A stretch of DNA of 34,203 nt from an uncultured Mycoplasmatota bacterium (GTDB lineage: Bacteria > Bacillota_I > Bacilli_A > RF39 > UBA660). Location: assembly GCA_947643405.1 (NCBI GenBank), contig CANRVY010000019.1, positions 1 to 34,203 on the forward strand, in the 5' to 3' direction. Below the pieces are notes generated by a model, which did no database searches, was not told the DNA's origin, and saw nothing but the letters and a program-made list of their open reading frames with translations. Positions 6,919 to 15,662 of the stretch are shown here, piece after piece. Every line of letters begins with the position of its first letter. Position 1 is the stretch's first letter. Position numbers and translations under genes: made by a program.

Positions 6919-8226
6919 TTAAAACGGCATTTTCATTTTGCCACTTTTCATTTGTTTCATCATTATTTTCATTTGGTCAAATTGTTTTAATAAACGATTA
7001 ACCTCTTCTACGCTTCGACCGCTTCCTTTAGCAATGCGCTGTTTTCTGCTAGCCTTTAATATTTCTGGATTTCTTCTTTCTTTTGGTGTCATTGATAAAA
7101 TAATCGCTTCTATATGAGCTATTTCTTTTGGGTCTATATGCACATCTTTGGGAAGTGCTTTACTCATACCTGGTATCATTTTAATAATATTTTCAAGTGG
7201 TCCTAATTTTTTAATCTGTTTAAAAGTGGATAAAAAATCTTCCAAATCGAATTTTCCACTTTCCATTTTTTTAGCGGCTTTCATTGCCTCATCTTGGTCT
7301 ATGACTGATTCAGCTTTTTCTATCATAGACATTAAATCCCCCATGCCTAGAATTCTAGTTGCCATACGATCTGGATAAAATTCTTCTAATCCATCCATTT
7401 TTTCACTAACACCGATAAATTTAATTGGAACATGTGTCAAATGCCTTACGGATAAGGCTGCTCCTCCTCTTGTATCTCCATCTAATTTTGTAAGAATTGC
7501 ACCAGTCAACTTTAATTCACTATGAAATCCTTCTATTACATGAATGGCATCTTGTCCAGTCATACTATCAATAACGAGTAAAATTTCTTCTGGATGAATA
7601 TTATTTTCTATGTTTTTTAATTCTTGCATTAAAGGTTCATCAATATGAAGTCTTCCTGCTGTATCTATCAAAACATAGTCAAATCCATTTTGTCTGGCAT
7701 ATTCGATTGCATTTTTAGAAATTTCAACAGGATCTCCTTTTCCTTCTGTATATACTTCTATAGAAAGCTCACGCCCTAGTTGCTTTAATTGATCAATTGC
7801 CGCTGGTCGATATACATCACATGCAACTAATAATGGTTTCTTATGATATTTTTTTCTAAGTAATAATCCTAATTTTCCAATTGTTGTTGTTTTTCCACTT
7901 CCTTGTAAGCCCACTAACATTAAAATGGCGGGATTTCCTTTTAAGTTTAAGTCTTCTTTATCTCCACCTAGCAAAGCTACTAATTCATCTTTTACAATTT
8001 TTACAAATACTTCGCCTGGTTTTAAGCTTTTGGCTACTTCTTCCCCTAAGGCTTTCTCTTTTACATTATTAATGAATTCTTTGACTACTTGATAGTTGAC
8101 ATCTGCTTCTAATAAAGCTAATCTAATCTCTCTTGTAATTTCACTAATATTTTCTTCTGTTATTTTTCCATAGCCTTTCATTTTATTGATGGCGTTTTGT
8201 AATCTGTCTCCCAAGTTTTCAAACAT
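6919..8226 (-). CDS. ffh: Signal recognition particle protein Ffh
   Basis: SRP54 GTPase that binds signal sequences and 4.5S/scRNA and delivers ribosomes to FtsY. 435 residues, close to the usual 440-450. N domain 1-90; G domain with G1 GLQGSGKTTT (about 106), DVYRPAAI, G3 DTAGRLH (about 188) and G4 TKLDGD (about 246); Met-rich M domain from about 300 ending in QMKIMMKQMKSGKMKM. ATG at 8226 is chosen because AGGTG lies 6 bases before it; a GTG three codons upstream overlaps that site. A terminator lies between the HerA-like gene and ffh, and TATAAT at 8249-8244 with a weak -35 may be its own promoter. FtsY is encoded in the same cluster. Confidence 0.97.
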   Translation of the reverse strand: MFENLGDRLQNAINKMKGYGKITEENISEITREIRLALLEADVNYQVVKEFINNVKEKALGEEVAKSLKPGEVFVKIVKDELVALLGGDKEDLNLKGNPAILMLVGLQGSGKTTTIGKLGLLLRKKYHKKPLLVACDVYRPAAIDQLKQLGRELSIEVYTEGKGDPVEISKNAIEYARQNGFDYVLIDTAGRLHIDEPLMQELKNIENNIHPEEILLVIDSMTGQDAIHVIEGFHSELKLTGAILTKLDGDTRGGAALSVRHLTHVPIKFIGVSEKMDGLEEFYPDRMATRILGMGDLMSMIEKAESVIDQDEAMKAAKKMESGKFDLEDFLSTFKQIKKLGPLENIIKMIPGMSKALPKDVHIDPKEIAHIEAIILSMTPKERRNPEILKASRKQRIAKGSGRSVEEVNRLLKQFDQMKIMMKQMKSGKMKMPF

Positions 8227-8288
8227 GTGTATCACCTATTTCAATTATATAATAAGAAAAAGAAAAAAGCTATCTTTTATTTTAAAAG

Positions 8289-8320
8289 AAAAAAGTCCAA
8301 ACTTTTTTGAACTCTTTTTC
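8289..8320 (-). terminator. Terminator between the HerA-like gene and ffh
   Basis: On the minus strand AAAGAGTTCAAA pairs with TTTGGACTTTTT (some G-U pairs) around AAAG, followed by T. It lies 22 bases after the stop of the HerA-like gene. Confidence 0.65.
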
Positions 8321-8342
8321 TATATTAATATAAAGCATGATT

Positions 8343-10112
8343 CTATCCATTTGGATTATTTACTTGCCATACACTAGAGACATTACAACTACTACTTGAA
8401 GGTTCTGGTTCTGGCATTTGCATTTTTATAATCATTGGAACTTTAAACGCTTTTCCAAATGCAACACAAGTACCTGGTTGTAAACTCTTTTGTTTTTCAA
8501 TAATATCTGCACTGATATTTGGAAGCATCTTTTTAATATAATCCAAATCTCTTGGATGAGTCATCTTAAATATGATAAAGTTACTACATTGTGAAATAAC
8601 GGTTTCAGATATTTCCACAGGTCTTTGGGAAATTAAATTGAATATTAATCCATACTTTCTTCCTTCTTTGGCAACACGTTCAAAGATATTATAACCAAGT
8701 AAGAATTTATCTGTATCATTTTGTACATAACGATGTGATTCTTCTAAGAAAATATGAAATGGAATTGATGCTCTATTTTTTAATCGTTTGGTAAAGTCAA
8801 ATAGCATTTTTGTATAAATTTTAGTCACAACTTTTGCAAAACTATCATCTACATCTTCTAAGTTAAAATTAATGATTTGAGCTTTTCTTCCATCTGTTGT
8901 GGAAACCAAACTTGCAATATAATTTTCCACAGTAATATAATTTGGATAATTAAAATAACGTGCATTTTCCCCAATTACTAAGGAGTGTAAACGAACTTTT
9001 AAAGTAATTGCTTCTGAAGACGTTTTCTCATTTCTAAGTAACCCTTCTGAAATTAACGTAAATTCTAATGCTTTTTCTAAATCTGTGAGTGTATAATAAT
9101 GATCTCTTTTTACTTCTAAAATTTCTAAATCTTCTTTAATAAAACTAGATACATAATCTGTCATTAAATTACTTTCAGGAAAATTACCAGCTGTATCAAT
9201 CACAAAACATTCTCTAAATTTACGAGTATATCCAACTCCTTGAACTGGCGCTTCTAGGTTAAATTGTTCAGTAGAGCAAGTTGCAAGAATAGCAAACACA
9301 TCATTTCTCTTACTTGCTGATGTTTGATTGGTATAAAGAATTGTCATAATTGCTTTCGCAATCAAATGATTTTTATAACTGTTTGCTACATTTTCATCAC
9401 TTGAAAAAATAGCTACCATTTTAAGCATTCTTTCAATAATTGGAATTTGTGAATGTGTTTCTGCACCTAGTAAAAGTGCCATATCATCTACATCTAGTAA
9501 CCAAAGAGGAATTCGAAGCTCCGTATTCGGATCATCTGTTCGATTTGTTGTATAAAATTTAAAATTGTAATTAGGATTTAAATTTCCAATAGCACCAAAG
9601 GCATTATGATATTCCCCATAAGCGTCAAAAATAAAAAAGTTTGACTTATATGGTAAAAAACTTGGATTATTAAATACATTTTGAAGAATACGTGCTACTC
9701 CACACGATTTTCCACTTCCAGTATTTCCAAATATAGCCATATGATTACTGAATAAATCATTGATATTTACATAAATTGGATATTCATCATACAAAGGACT
9801 TACTCCAAGTAACATACTTCCTGATGTTGGTGCTCCAACAATAAGTCCTAGCTCTTCTTTGGTAATGACTCTAATTTTCGCTGACAAAGTTGGTTTTCTA
9901 ATAACCCCACCTACAAAATGGTTATCCACTATTTCTCCTAAAAATCCTACTTTGATAAGTTTTTCACTAATATCTTCTACTTCTCCCAAAATTTTCTTTA
10001 ATTCGTCCTCAAATACAACATGCATATTCATAAGATTGGTCGCAACTGGTGTACCTTCTGGTATTTCAATATGTGCAACATTATCGCTAATATAAACTAT
10101 TCTTCCAAACAT
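8343..10112 (-). CDS. HerA-like ATPase (HAS-barrel and DUF87 domain)
   Basis: 589 residues. An N-terminal beta-rich HAS-barrel (about 1-105, starting MFGRIVYI) is followed by an FtsK/HerA-type ATPase: Walker A GNTGSGKS (129-136), the FDAYGEYHNAF segment, Walker B HIFLEESHR (453-460) and a sensor-like NLISQRP (493-499). HerA proteins are hexameric DNA-translocating ATPases, usually partnered with a NurA nuclease; no NurA-like gene lies beside it here. Start at 10112 has AGGGTGAT just upstream and a 9-base gap from ylxM, so it is co-transcribed with ftsY and ylxM. Its role in an SRP cluster is not known; chance operon membership is possible. The C-terminal tail (PEPEPSSSSCN) is low-complexity. 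Confidence 0.88.
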   Translation of the reverse strand: MFGRIVYISDNVAHIEIPEGTPVATNLMNMHVVFEDELKKILGEVEDISEKLIKVGFLGEIVDNHFVGGVIRKPTLSAKIRVITKEELGLIVGAPTSGSMLLGVSPLYDEYPIYVNINDLFSNHMAIFGNTGSGKSCGVARILQNVFNNPSFLPYKSNFFIFDAYGEYHNAFGAIGNLNPNYNFKFYTTNRTDDPNTELRIPLWLLDVDDMALLLGAETHSQIPIIERMLKMVAIFSSDENVANSYKNHLIAKAIMTILYTNQTSASKRNDVFAILATCSTEQFNLEAPVQGVGYTRKFRECFVIDTAGNFPESNLMTDYVSSFIKEDLEILEVKRDHYYTLTDLEKALEFTLISEGLLRNEKTSSEAITLKVRLHSLVIGENARYFNYPNYITVENYIASLVSTTDGRKAQIINFNLEDVDDSFAKVVTKIYTKMLFDFTKRLKNRASIPFHIFLEESHRYVQNDTDKFLLGYNIFERVAKEGRKYGLIFNLISQRPVEISETVISQCSNFIIFKMTHPRDLDYIKKMLPNISADIIEKQKSLQPGTCVAFGKAFKVPMIIKMQMPEPEPSSSSCNVSSVWQVNNPNG

Positions 10113-10121
10113 TTTATCACC

Positions 10122-10415
10122 CTATATCCATTCTTCTATTTGTTCTTTTATATTTTGATCTAAGTTTTCTATAATTTTTTTAATTTTACAAGATTTTTCA
10201 TACAACTTTAGTTTTTCTTCATATTCTAATAATTTTAATGTTGTTTCTTTGATATTTTTGTGAGCTGCATTTCGGCTAACTTCATAATTTTCACTAATTT
10301 CTGCTAGTGTTAAATTATTGAAATAATATTCTTCAAAGTAGAGTCTTTGTTTCTCAGTTAATAACTCACCATAATAGTCATATAAACTATTTAAATATAT
10401 TCCTTCTTCTAGCAT
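10122..10415 (-). CDS. ylxM: YlxM/p13-like DNA-binding protein
   Basis: 97 residues. It matches the YlxM family: Y-Y-G-E-L-L-T-E-K-Q-R at the N-terminus, then a sigma-70 region-4-like helix-turn-helix (L-T-L-A-E-I-S-E-N-Y-E-V-S-R-N-A) and a charged helical C-terminus. YlxM stimulates or modulates SRP function in Gram-positive bacteria and is normally encoded next to ffh. Here it overlaps the last codons of ftsY (10409-10415), so the two are translationally coupled, and it is separated from ffh by the HerA-like gene. Confidence 0.93.
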   Translation of the reverse strand: MLEEGIYLNSLYDYYGELLTEKQRLYFEEYYFNNLTLAEISENYEVSRNAAHKNIKETTLKLLEYEEKLKLYEKSCKIKKIIENLDQNIKEQIEEWI

Positions 10416-11395
10416 GTTTCATCCTCTACAAAATCTTTAAATAGACCATAAATATATTTTTCAATATCAAATACTTGCAAGTCGCTTTCACGTTCCCCAA
10501 GTCCTACAAATTTAACAGGAATTCCTACACTTTCTTTAATCGCCAATACAATTCCGCCTTTTGCAGTACCATCTAATTTAGTTAAAACAATTCCTGTAAT
10601 ATTGGTTATTTCTTTAAAACTCTTGGCTTGACTAATTCCATTTTGTCCTGTTGTTGCGTCAATTACTAAGAGTGTCTCATGAGGCGCTCCTGGAATTAAT
10701 TTTCCAATTACTTTATTAATTTTATCTAATTCATTCATTAAATTTACTTTATTCTGTAATCTTCCAGCAGTATCAATTAATACGACATCATAAGACTCAT
10801 TTTTGGCTATTTCTAAACCATCATACATGACACTTGCAGGATCTTTGTTTTCGGCTCCAATTACTCTTGCACCAGTACGATTTCCCCATTCTTCTATTTG
10901 TTCAACGGCTCCTGCTCGAAAAGTGTCCCCAGCTATCATTAATACTTTCTTTCCTTCGTTTACTAGCTTGTGAGCAATTTTCCCAATCGTTGTTGTTTTT
11001 CCTACACCATTTACACCAACAAATAAAACAACAGTTGGTCCAGTTTCACTATAATTTATCTTATTTACAATGACTTCGTTATTTACATAAATGATAAACA
11101 TTTCATCTACAATAATTTCTCTTAAGTCTTCTGAATCCACAATATTTTCATGTTTGACACGTTTTTTTAGTCTATCAATAAAAGTCATCACAGTTTCGAC
11201 TCCGATATCTGCCATAATTAAAATCTCTTCTAATTCCTCAAAATATTCATTACTTACTTTTTTATATTTTTTATTTAATAAGGATAGTTTTGAAACAAAG
11301 TCATTTCTTGTCTTTTCTAATCCTCTGTCATAAAGCTCAACTTGTGGCTTATTAGACGTTTTAAATACATTTTTAAATTTATCAAATAATCCCAT
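10409..11395 (-). CDS. ftsY: SRP receptor FtsY
   Basis: Membrane-associated GTPase that docks the Ffh-ribosome complex at the translocon. 328 residues: short N-terminus MGLFDKFKNVF (the amphipathic membrane-targeting helix, without a long acidic A domain), N domain to about 105, then G1 GVNGVGKTTT (about 127), DTFRAGAVEQ, G3 DTAGRLQ (about 208) and G4 TKLDGTAKGG (about 272). ATG at 11395 has AAGAAGG 8 bases upstream; an upstream in-frame GTG overlaps that site. First gene of the ftsY-ylxM-herA-like cluster, divergent from the RNase J gene. Confidence 0.97.
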   Translation of the reverse strand: MGLFDKFKNVFKTSNKPQVELYDRGLEKTRNDFVSKLSLLNKKYKKVSNEYFEELEEILIMADIGVETVMTFIDRLKKRVKHENIVDSEDLREIIVDEMFIIYVNNEVIVNKINYSETGPTVVLFVGVNGVGKTTTIGKIAHKLVNEGKKVLMIAGDTFRAGAVEQIEEWGNRTGARVIGAENKDPASVMYDGLEIAKNESYDVVLIDTAGRLQNKVNLMNELDKINKVIGKLIPGAPHETLLVIDATTGQNGISQAKSFKEITNITGIVLTKLDGTAKGGIVLAIKESVGIPVKFVGLGERESDLQVFDIEKYIYGLFKDFVEDETC

Positions 11396-11447
11396 TTTGA
11401 AACCTTCTTTCACTATTCTTATTTTACACGAAATAAAATGATATTAC

Positions 11448-11476
11448 TAGACAAAATAAGAAAAAAAAGTTATAAT
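11448..11476 (+). promoter_or_regulatory. Sigma-A promoter of the RNase J gene
   Basis: TAGACA (11448-11453), 17 bases, TATAAT (11471-11476), about 45 bases before the TTG start codon. Confidence 0.75.
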
Positions 11477-11521
11477 GATAAAGTCTAATTTCAAACGAGA
11501 AAAAAAGAAAGGAGAATTGAA

Positions 11522-13207
11522 TTGAAAAGTTTTGACGAAAAGGACACTAAAGTGTTTGCTTTAGGTGGCCTTGGAGAAGTTGGAAAAAATATGTATTGTA
11601 TTATGCATAATGAAGAACTTATTATTACGGACGCTGGAATTACTTTTCCTGATGATTTAATGGGAGTTGACTATGTAATTCCTGATTTTACATTTTTAAA
11701 GAAAAACGAAAGTAAAATAAAAGGACTATTTATTACACACGGACATGAAGACCATATTGGAGGTATTCCATTTTTATTACAAACAGTCAATATTCCAGTT
11801 ATTTATGCACCAAATCAAGCTGTCGGGTTAATCAAGAAAAAGCTAGAAGATAGAAATATTCAATATAAAAATATAGTTGTTTATACAGAAGCTACAAGAG
11901 TGAAGTTCAAGACAATAGAAGTTGAGTTTTTTAGAACAACTCACTCTATACCAGATTCTCATGGAATTTGCGTTCATACTCCAAATGGAACAATTGTAAC
12001 AACAGGAGATTTTAAATTTGATTTAACACCAATTGGACCAATGGCAGATTTATCTAAAATGGCTCAAATTGGAGATAAAGGTGTTACTCTACTTCTAAGT
12101 GATAGTACGAATGCTTTGAATGAAGGAATGAGTGCTAGTGAATCAAAAGTAGATGCAGCTGTTTCAGATATCTTTAGTAGACATCATGGACGAATTATTA
12201 TTGCAACATTTGCTTCTAATATTTATCGTTTAAAACATATCGTTGATACTTGCAAACGTAATGGTAGAAAAATTGCGATTTTTGGTAGAAGTATGGAAAA
12301 CAATATTGAAATTTCTATTCAAGGTGGATACATCAAGAACAAAGATATTTTCATTTCACCAGAAGAGGCAAATCATTTACCTCCAAATAAAGTATGTTTA
12401 CTTTGTACAGGAAGTCAAGGAGAACCATTAGCTGCATTATCTAGAATTGCGAATGGAAGTCATAAACAAATTAAGTTACAGCCAGATGATTTAGTTATCT
12501 TCTCAAGTAGTACAATTCCTGGAAATGCACTCAGTGTTTCTAGAACAATCAACAAATTGTATTTAAAAGGTGTTGAAGTTTGCACGAATACATTATTAAA
12601 TGATATTCATACATCTGGACATGGTAGTGAAGAAGAATTAAAGTTAATGTTACGTTTAATTAAGCCAAAATATTTTATGCCTTTTCATGGGGAATATAGA
12701 ATGTTAAAAAAACATGCTGACATCGGAGTAGATTGTGGAATTCCAAGAGAAAACACTTTTGTATTAGGAAATGGTGATGTTCTTTCAATCTATAAAGGAA
12801 AGATTACCAAAGCTGGTACAGTTCAAGCTGGTGACGTTTATGTTGATGGAAACCGAATTGGAGATGTTGGAAATGCAGTTTTAAAAGATCGTAAAATTAT
12901 GGCTAATGATGGAATTGTTGTTGTGATTGCAAATATTGATACTAACCATCATCGTCTTTTAGGTAGACCTAATATTACAACCAGAGGATTTGTACTTGTA
13001 AACGATAATTTAGATCTTATGAAGCGATTAGAAGAGATTAGTAGAGATGCAATTGTATCAAAACTAAAAAAACAAATTAATTATTCTGAAATTAAAACTG
13101 AAATTATGACAGCGCTTACAAACTACATTTTTGATGCAACAGGTAGAAAACCAATTATTTTACCCGTAATAATGGATATTAAAAAAGAAGAAAAAGCTAT
13201 TGCTTAA
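11522..13207 (+). CDS. rnj: Ribonuclease J
   Basis: Metallo-beta-lactamase/beta-CASP nuclease with 5'-3' exonuclease and endonuclease activity in mRNA decay and rRNA maturation. 561 residues, the normal family length. Catalytic zinc motif HGHEDHIGG (73-81), TGDFKFD (about 161-167), the beta-CASP segment with LCTGSQGEP, HTSGHGS (about 363-369) and FHGEYRM (388-394); the C-terminal domain extends to 561. The start is a TTG at 11522, placed 7 bases after AAAGGAG; no ATG is available nearby. Only one paralogue lies in this window, so J1 versus J2 cannot be decided. Its TAA overlaps the TAA of the convergent NrnA-like gene. Confidence 0.95.
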   Translation: MKSFDEKDTKVFALGGLGEVGKNMYCIMHNEELIITDAGITFPDDLMGVDYVIPDFTFLKKNESKIKGLFITHGHEDHIGGIPFLLQTVNIPVIYAPNQAVGLIKKKLEDRNIQYKNIVVYTEATRVKFKTIEVEFFRTTHSIPDSHGICVHTPNGTIVTTGDFKFDLTPIGPMADLSKMAQIGDKGVTLLLSDSTNALNEGMSASESKVDAAVSDIFSRHHGRIIIATFASNIYRLKHIVDTCKRNGRKIAIFGRSMENNIEISIQGGYIKNKDIFISPEEANHLPPNKVCLLCTGSQGEPLAALSRIANGSHKQIKLQPDDLVIFSSSTIPGNALSVSRTINKLYLKGVEVCTNTLLNDIHTSGHGSEEELKLMLRLIKPKYFMPFHGEYRMLKKHADIGVDCGIPRENTFVLGNGDVLSIYKGKITKAGTVQAGDVYVDGNRIGDVGNAVLKDRKIMANDGIVVVIANIDTNHHRLLGRPNITTRGFVLVNDNLDLMKRLEEISRDAIVSKLKKQINYSEIKTEIMTALTNYIFDATGRKPIILPVIMDIKKEEKAIA

Positions 13208-14145
13208 TCTTCTTTTTTTACATATTGTTTTGGAGATTTAGAAAGTAATGTATGTAATATGTTTATTACTTCTTCATAAGTAGTCCCATAAAATCTACCT
13301 GAACATCTATTTTCATGTCCTCCACCATTACAAGCTGTTGCATATGCTAAAATATCAACATTACAACCTTCTATCTTTTTAAATTTTATAAAGAAGTTAT
13401 TTTGAACGCCAATAATAAATACACTTACAGGAAAATCATTGGTTGGTTTTGTTAAATCATCAAATCTTGGATGTTTTAATAAGGAAACAATGTCATTATC
13501 ACTAAATAAGGTATATCATTTGATTCCGTCTATTCCTAAATCTAATGGTTCTACTCTATCGTATAATTCTTGTTGCTCTTTAGATAAACTGCAAACTTTT
13601 TTGATAGATTTCAATCTGTCTTCTTCACTTAATCCCAATTTTTTTATCATCTGATTTGTATTAACTGAAACATTCCTTGTTAAACATGCACTATCTGATA
13701 AAATTCCCATAAATAAGTTTTGAATAGTGGCTTGTCCTAGTATACTGATATCAATTTGTTCTGTTAATAATTCACACGTAGAAGAATATGTTGGCTTAAT
13801 GGTTCTATTTTCTACAGGAATGTCTAATTCTTTTCGATTTTTATCATGATGGTCAATTAAGTATCGACTATGTTCTGGCACTGTTGATATTAATTCTACT
13901 CCATATGTTCTATCCTCTTCATTTACATCACAAACATAAATGGAATCAAAATTCATTCTTCTTGCTTCTTCTAAAGAATAATAGTGAATATTTCCATATA
14001 AGTTTTCAATTGTTTTATTTTGTTCCAATATTAAATAAACTTCATTTTGACTTGATATTTTTTTTAAGTATGATGCTAGACTACTAGATGAGCAAAGAGC
14101 ATCATAATCTAGATTTTTATGAGTAATTACTGCTATTTTTACCAC
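13204..14145 (-). pseudogene. NrnA-like DHH/DHHA1 phosphoesterase interrupted by in-frame UGA
   Basis: NrnA-type enzymes degrade nanoRNA and pAp. The frame from 14145 to 13204 is 313 codons, the length of B. subtilis NrnA, and reads through without a shift, but codon 210 is TGA (13518-13516). Before it: T-H-K-N-L-D-Y-D-A-L (metal-binding DxD), VCDVNEEDR, LIDHHDKNR (the DHH motif), MGILSDSACL. After it: PVSVFIIG and GGGHENRCSG, the DHHA1 substrate-binding motif. So both halves are present and conserved and only one codon breaks the gene. The likely start is GTG at 14145, 8 bases after AGGA; the ATG at 14151 is only 2 bases from it. It could be a recent nonsense mutation, a sequencing error, or read-through. 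If UGA stops translation the product is 209 residues and lacks DHHA1. Confidence 0.85.
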
Positions 14146-14178
14146 ATCCATCTTCCTTTCTTTTTGACATATGGTGTT

Positions 14179-14207
14179 ATTATAATACAAAAAAATTTAT
14201 AATACAA
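14179..14207 (-). promoter_or_regulatory. Promoter of the NrnA-like gene
   Basis: On the minus strand TTGTAT (14207-14202), 17 bases, TATAAT (14184-14179), 33 bases before the GTG start. Confidence 0.65.
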
Positions 14208-14245
14208 AGAAAATTTTATTTTTATTATTGTTTTTTACTATTATA

Positions 14246-14274
14246 TTGACAAATTTAAATAAAAACAATATGAT
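14246..14274 (+). promoter_or_regulatory. Sigma-A promoter of the glycosyltransferase gene
   Basis: TTGACA (14246-14251), exactly 17 bases, TATGAT (14269-14274). The start codon follows 17 bases later, giving a very short leader. Confidence 0.75.
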
Positions 14275-14291
14275 ATTAATAGGTGAAATTT

Positions 14292-15380
14292 ATGAAGATA
14301 TGTGTATACGCAATTGCAAAAAACGAATCAAAATTTGTTGAAACATGGATGAATTCTATGAAAGAAGCTGATGAGATTTATGTGCTTGATACAGGATCTA
14401 CAGATAATACTGTAGAACTTTTAAAAAAACATGGTGCCCATGTTAAAATTAAAAAAATCGATCCATGGAGGTTTGATGTTGCTAGAAATGAATCATTAAA
14501 ATTAGTTCCTAAAGATGCTGATATTTGTGTATGTACTGATTTAGATGAGGAATTTGCAAAAGGTTGGAGAAAACATTTAGAAAAAGCATGGAAAAAGGAT
14601 ACTACAAGAGCTAAATATAATTACAATTGGAGTTTAGATGAAGATGGAAAACCCCTTGTAACATTTTATGGAGAAAAAATTCATGTTAGAAATGGATATA
14701 AATGGACTCACCCTGTTCATGAAATTCTAAGTTGTGAGCTTGAAAAAGAAAATATTATTATTATTCCTGAAATTGTATTAGATCATCATCCAGATAATAC
14801 AAAATCAAGAAGTAGTTATTTACCTCTTCTGGAGCTGGCTGTTAAGGAAGATCCTGACAATGATAGAAATGTGCATTATTTAGGTAGAGAATATATGTAT
14901 TATAAAAGATGGAATGAATCAATTGATACATTAATAAAGCATTTAAAGTTGACTACTTGGAAAGATGAAAGAGGTGCTTCTATGAGATTCATTGCACGCT
15001 GTTATAGAGAATTAAAACGCTACGATGAAGCTAGAATGTGGTTAGATAAAGCTATAGAAGAAACACCTTATGTAAGAGAACCTTATGTAGAAAGAGCAAT
15101 GCTAGAATATGATGTAGAAGATTGGAAGGAAATTGAAAAATATTGTTTAAAAGCACTAGAAATCAAAGAACATTACTTATACTATGTCAATGAAACTTTT
15201 AGTTGGGATCATACTATCTATGACTTACTATCTTTAAGCGCTTACTATCAGGGCTATTATCAAAAATCATTAGAATATGTAAATCTTGCTCTTGAAAGAT
15301 CTCCTAAAATAGAAAGACTAATCAATAACAAAAAATTAATAGAAAATAAAATCAAAGAAGTTGAAGAAGCAAAACAATAA
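14292..15380 (+). CDS. Family 2 glycosyltransferase with TPR-like repeats
   Basis: 362 residues from ATG at 14292 (AGGTG 6 bases upstream; the GTG at 14283 lies inside that site). The N-terminal GT-A domain has the SpsA-type opening C-V-Y-A-I-A-K-N-E, the nucleotide-sugar motif DTGSTDNT (33-40), and the metal-binding DLDEEF (about 83-88). Residues about 110-160 hold the acceptor-side segment with W-T-H-P-V-H-E. From about 180 on, helical pairs (Y-L-G-R-E-Y-M-Y-Y-K-R-W-N-E-S, then R-Y-D-E-A-R-M-W-L-D-K-A) look like TPR repeats. It has no membrane helix, so it probably acts in the cytoplasm. The substrate is unknown; it stands alone with its own promoter and terminator. Confidence 0.88.
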   Translation: MKICVYAIAKNESKFVETWMNSMKEADEIYVLDTGSTDNTVELLKKHGAHVKIKKIDPWRFDVARNESLKLVPKDADICVCTDLDEEFAKGWRKHLEKAWKKDTTRAKYNYNWSLDEDGKPLVTFYGEKIHVRNGYKWTHPVHEILSCELEKENIIIIPEIVLDHHPDNTKSRSSYLPLLELAVKEDPDNDRNVHYLGREYMYYKRWNESIDTLIKHLKLTTWKDERGASMRFIARCYRELKRYDEARMWLDKAIEETPYVREPYVERAMLEYDVEDWKEIEKYCLKALEIKEHYLYYVNETFSWDHTIYDLLSLSAYYQGYYQKSLEYVNLALERSPKIERLINNKKLIENKIKEVEEAKQ

Positions 15381-15381
15381 G

Positions 15382-15406
15382 GTGTAATATTTTTACACTT
15401 TTTTTT
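15382..15406 (+). terminator. Terminator of the glycosyltransferase gene
   Basis: GTGTAA and TTACAC form a stem around a 5-base loop, followed by eight T; it begins 2 bases after the stop codon. Confidence 0.8.
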
Positions 15407-15627
15407 GTAAGAAAAATCTATTTTTAGCAAGTAATTCTAAAACTCATATTTTTTTAAAATTTTTTCTAAATTTCTAGGATTTTTGATATTAAGCACAGTA
15501 TTATATTTTTAGAGGGCGAAGAAATATCTTATCATTTTTAAATTTGTATATTTTCTTTTATTCATAACTCTTTTCTAAATAATTTTTCATGCAATTAAAG
15601 TTTCCTTATACCCTTTATTCGCTCTCT
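15407..15627. other. AT-rich intergenic region with a diverged inverted pair
   Basis: No gene is visible. Two 18-base arms, 15506-15523 (TTTTTAGAGGGCGAAGAA) and the complement of 15615-15632 (TTTTTAGAGAGCGAATAA), match at 16 of 18 positions in inverted orientation, about 90 bases apart. The GC-richer AGAGnGCGAA core stands out from the surrounding A/T. It may be a relic of a small inverted-repeat element; no coding capacity is left. Confidence 0.4.
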
Positions 15628-15662
15628 AAAAAAGATACAAGGCTTTTTCTTGTATCTTTTTA
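15628..15662 (-). terminator. Terminator of the M60/cohesin operon
   Basis: AAAGATACAAG and CTTGTATCTTT form an 11-bp perfect stem with a 7-base loop, with A/T runs on both sides; it directly follows the stop of the cohesin-like gene and may also work for the plus strand. Confidence 0.8.

Noticed and set aside
13204-14145. UGA read as tryptophan or selenocysteine
   Set aside because: valS and other long genes use TGG for Trp and have no internal TGA, and no SECIS-like hairpin is evident just after the codon. A single site is not enough to support recoding.
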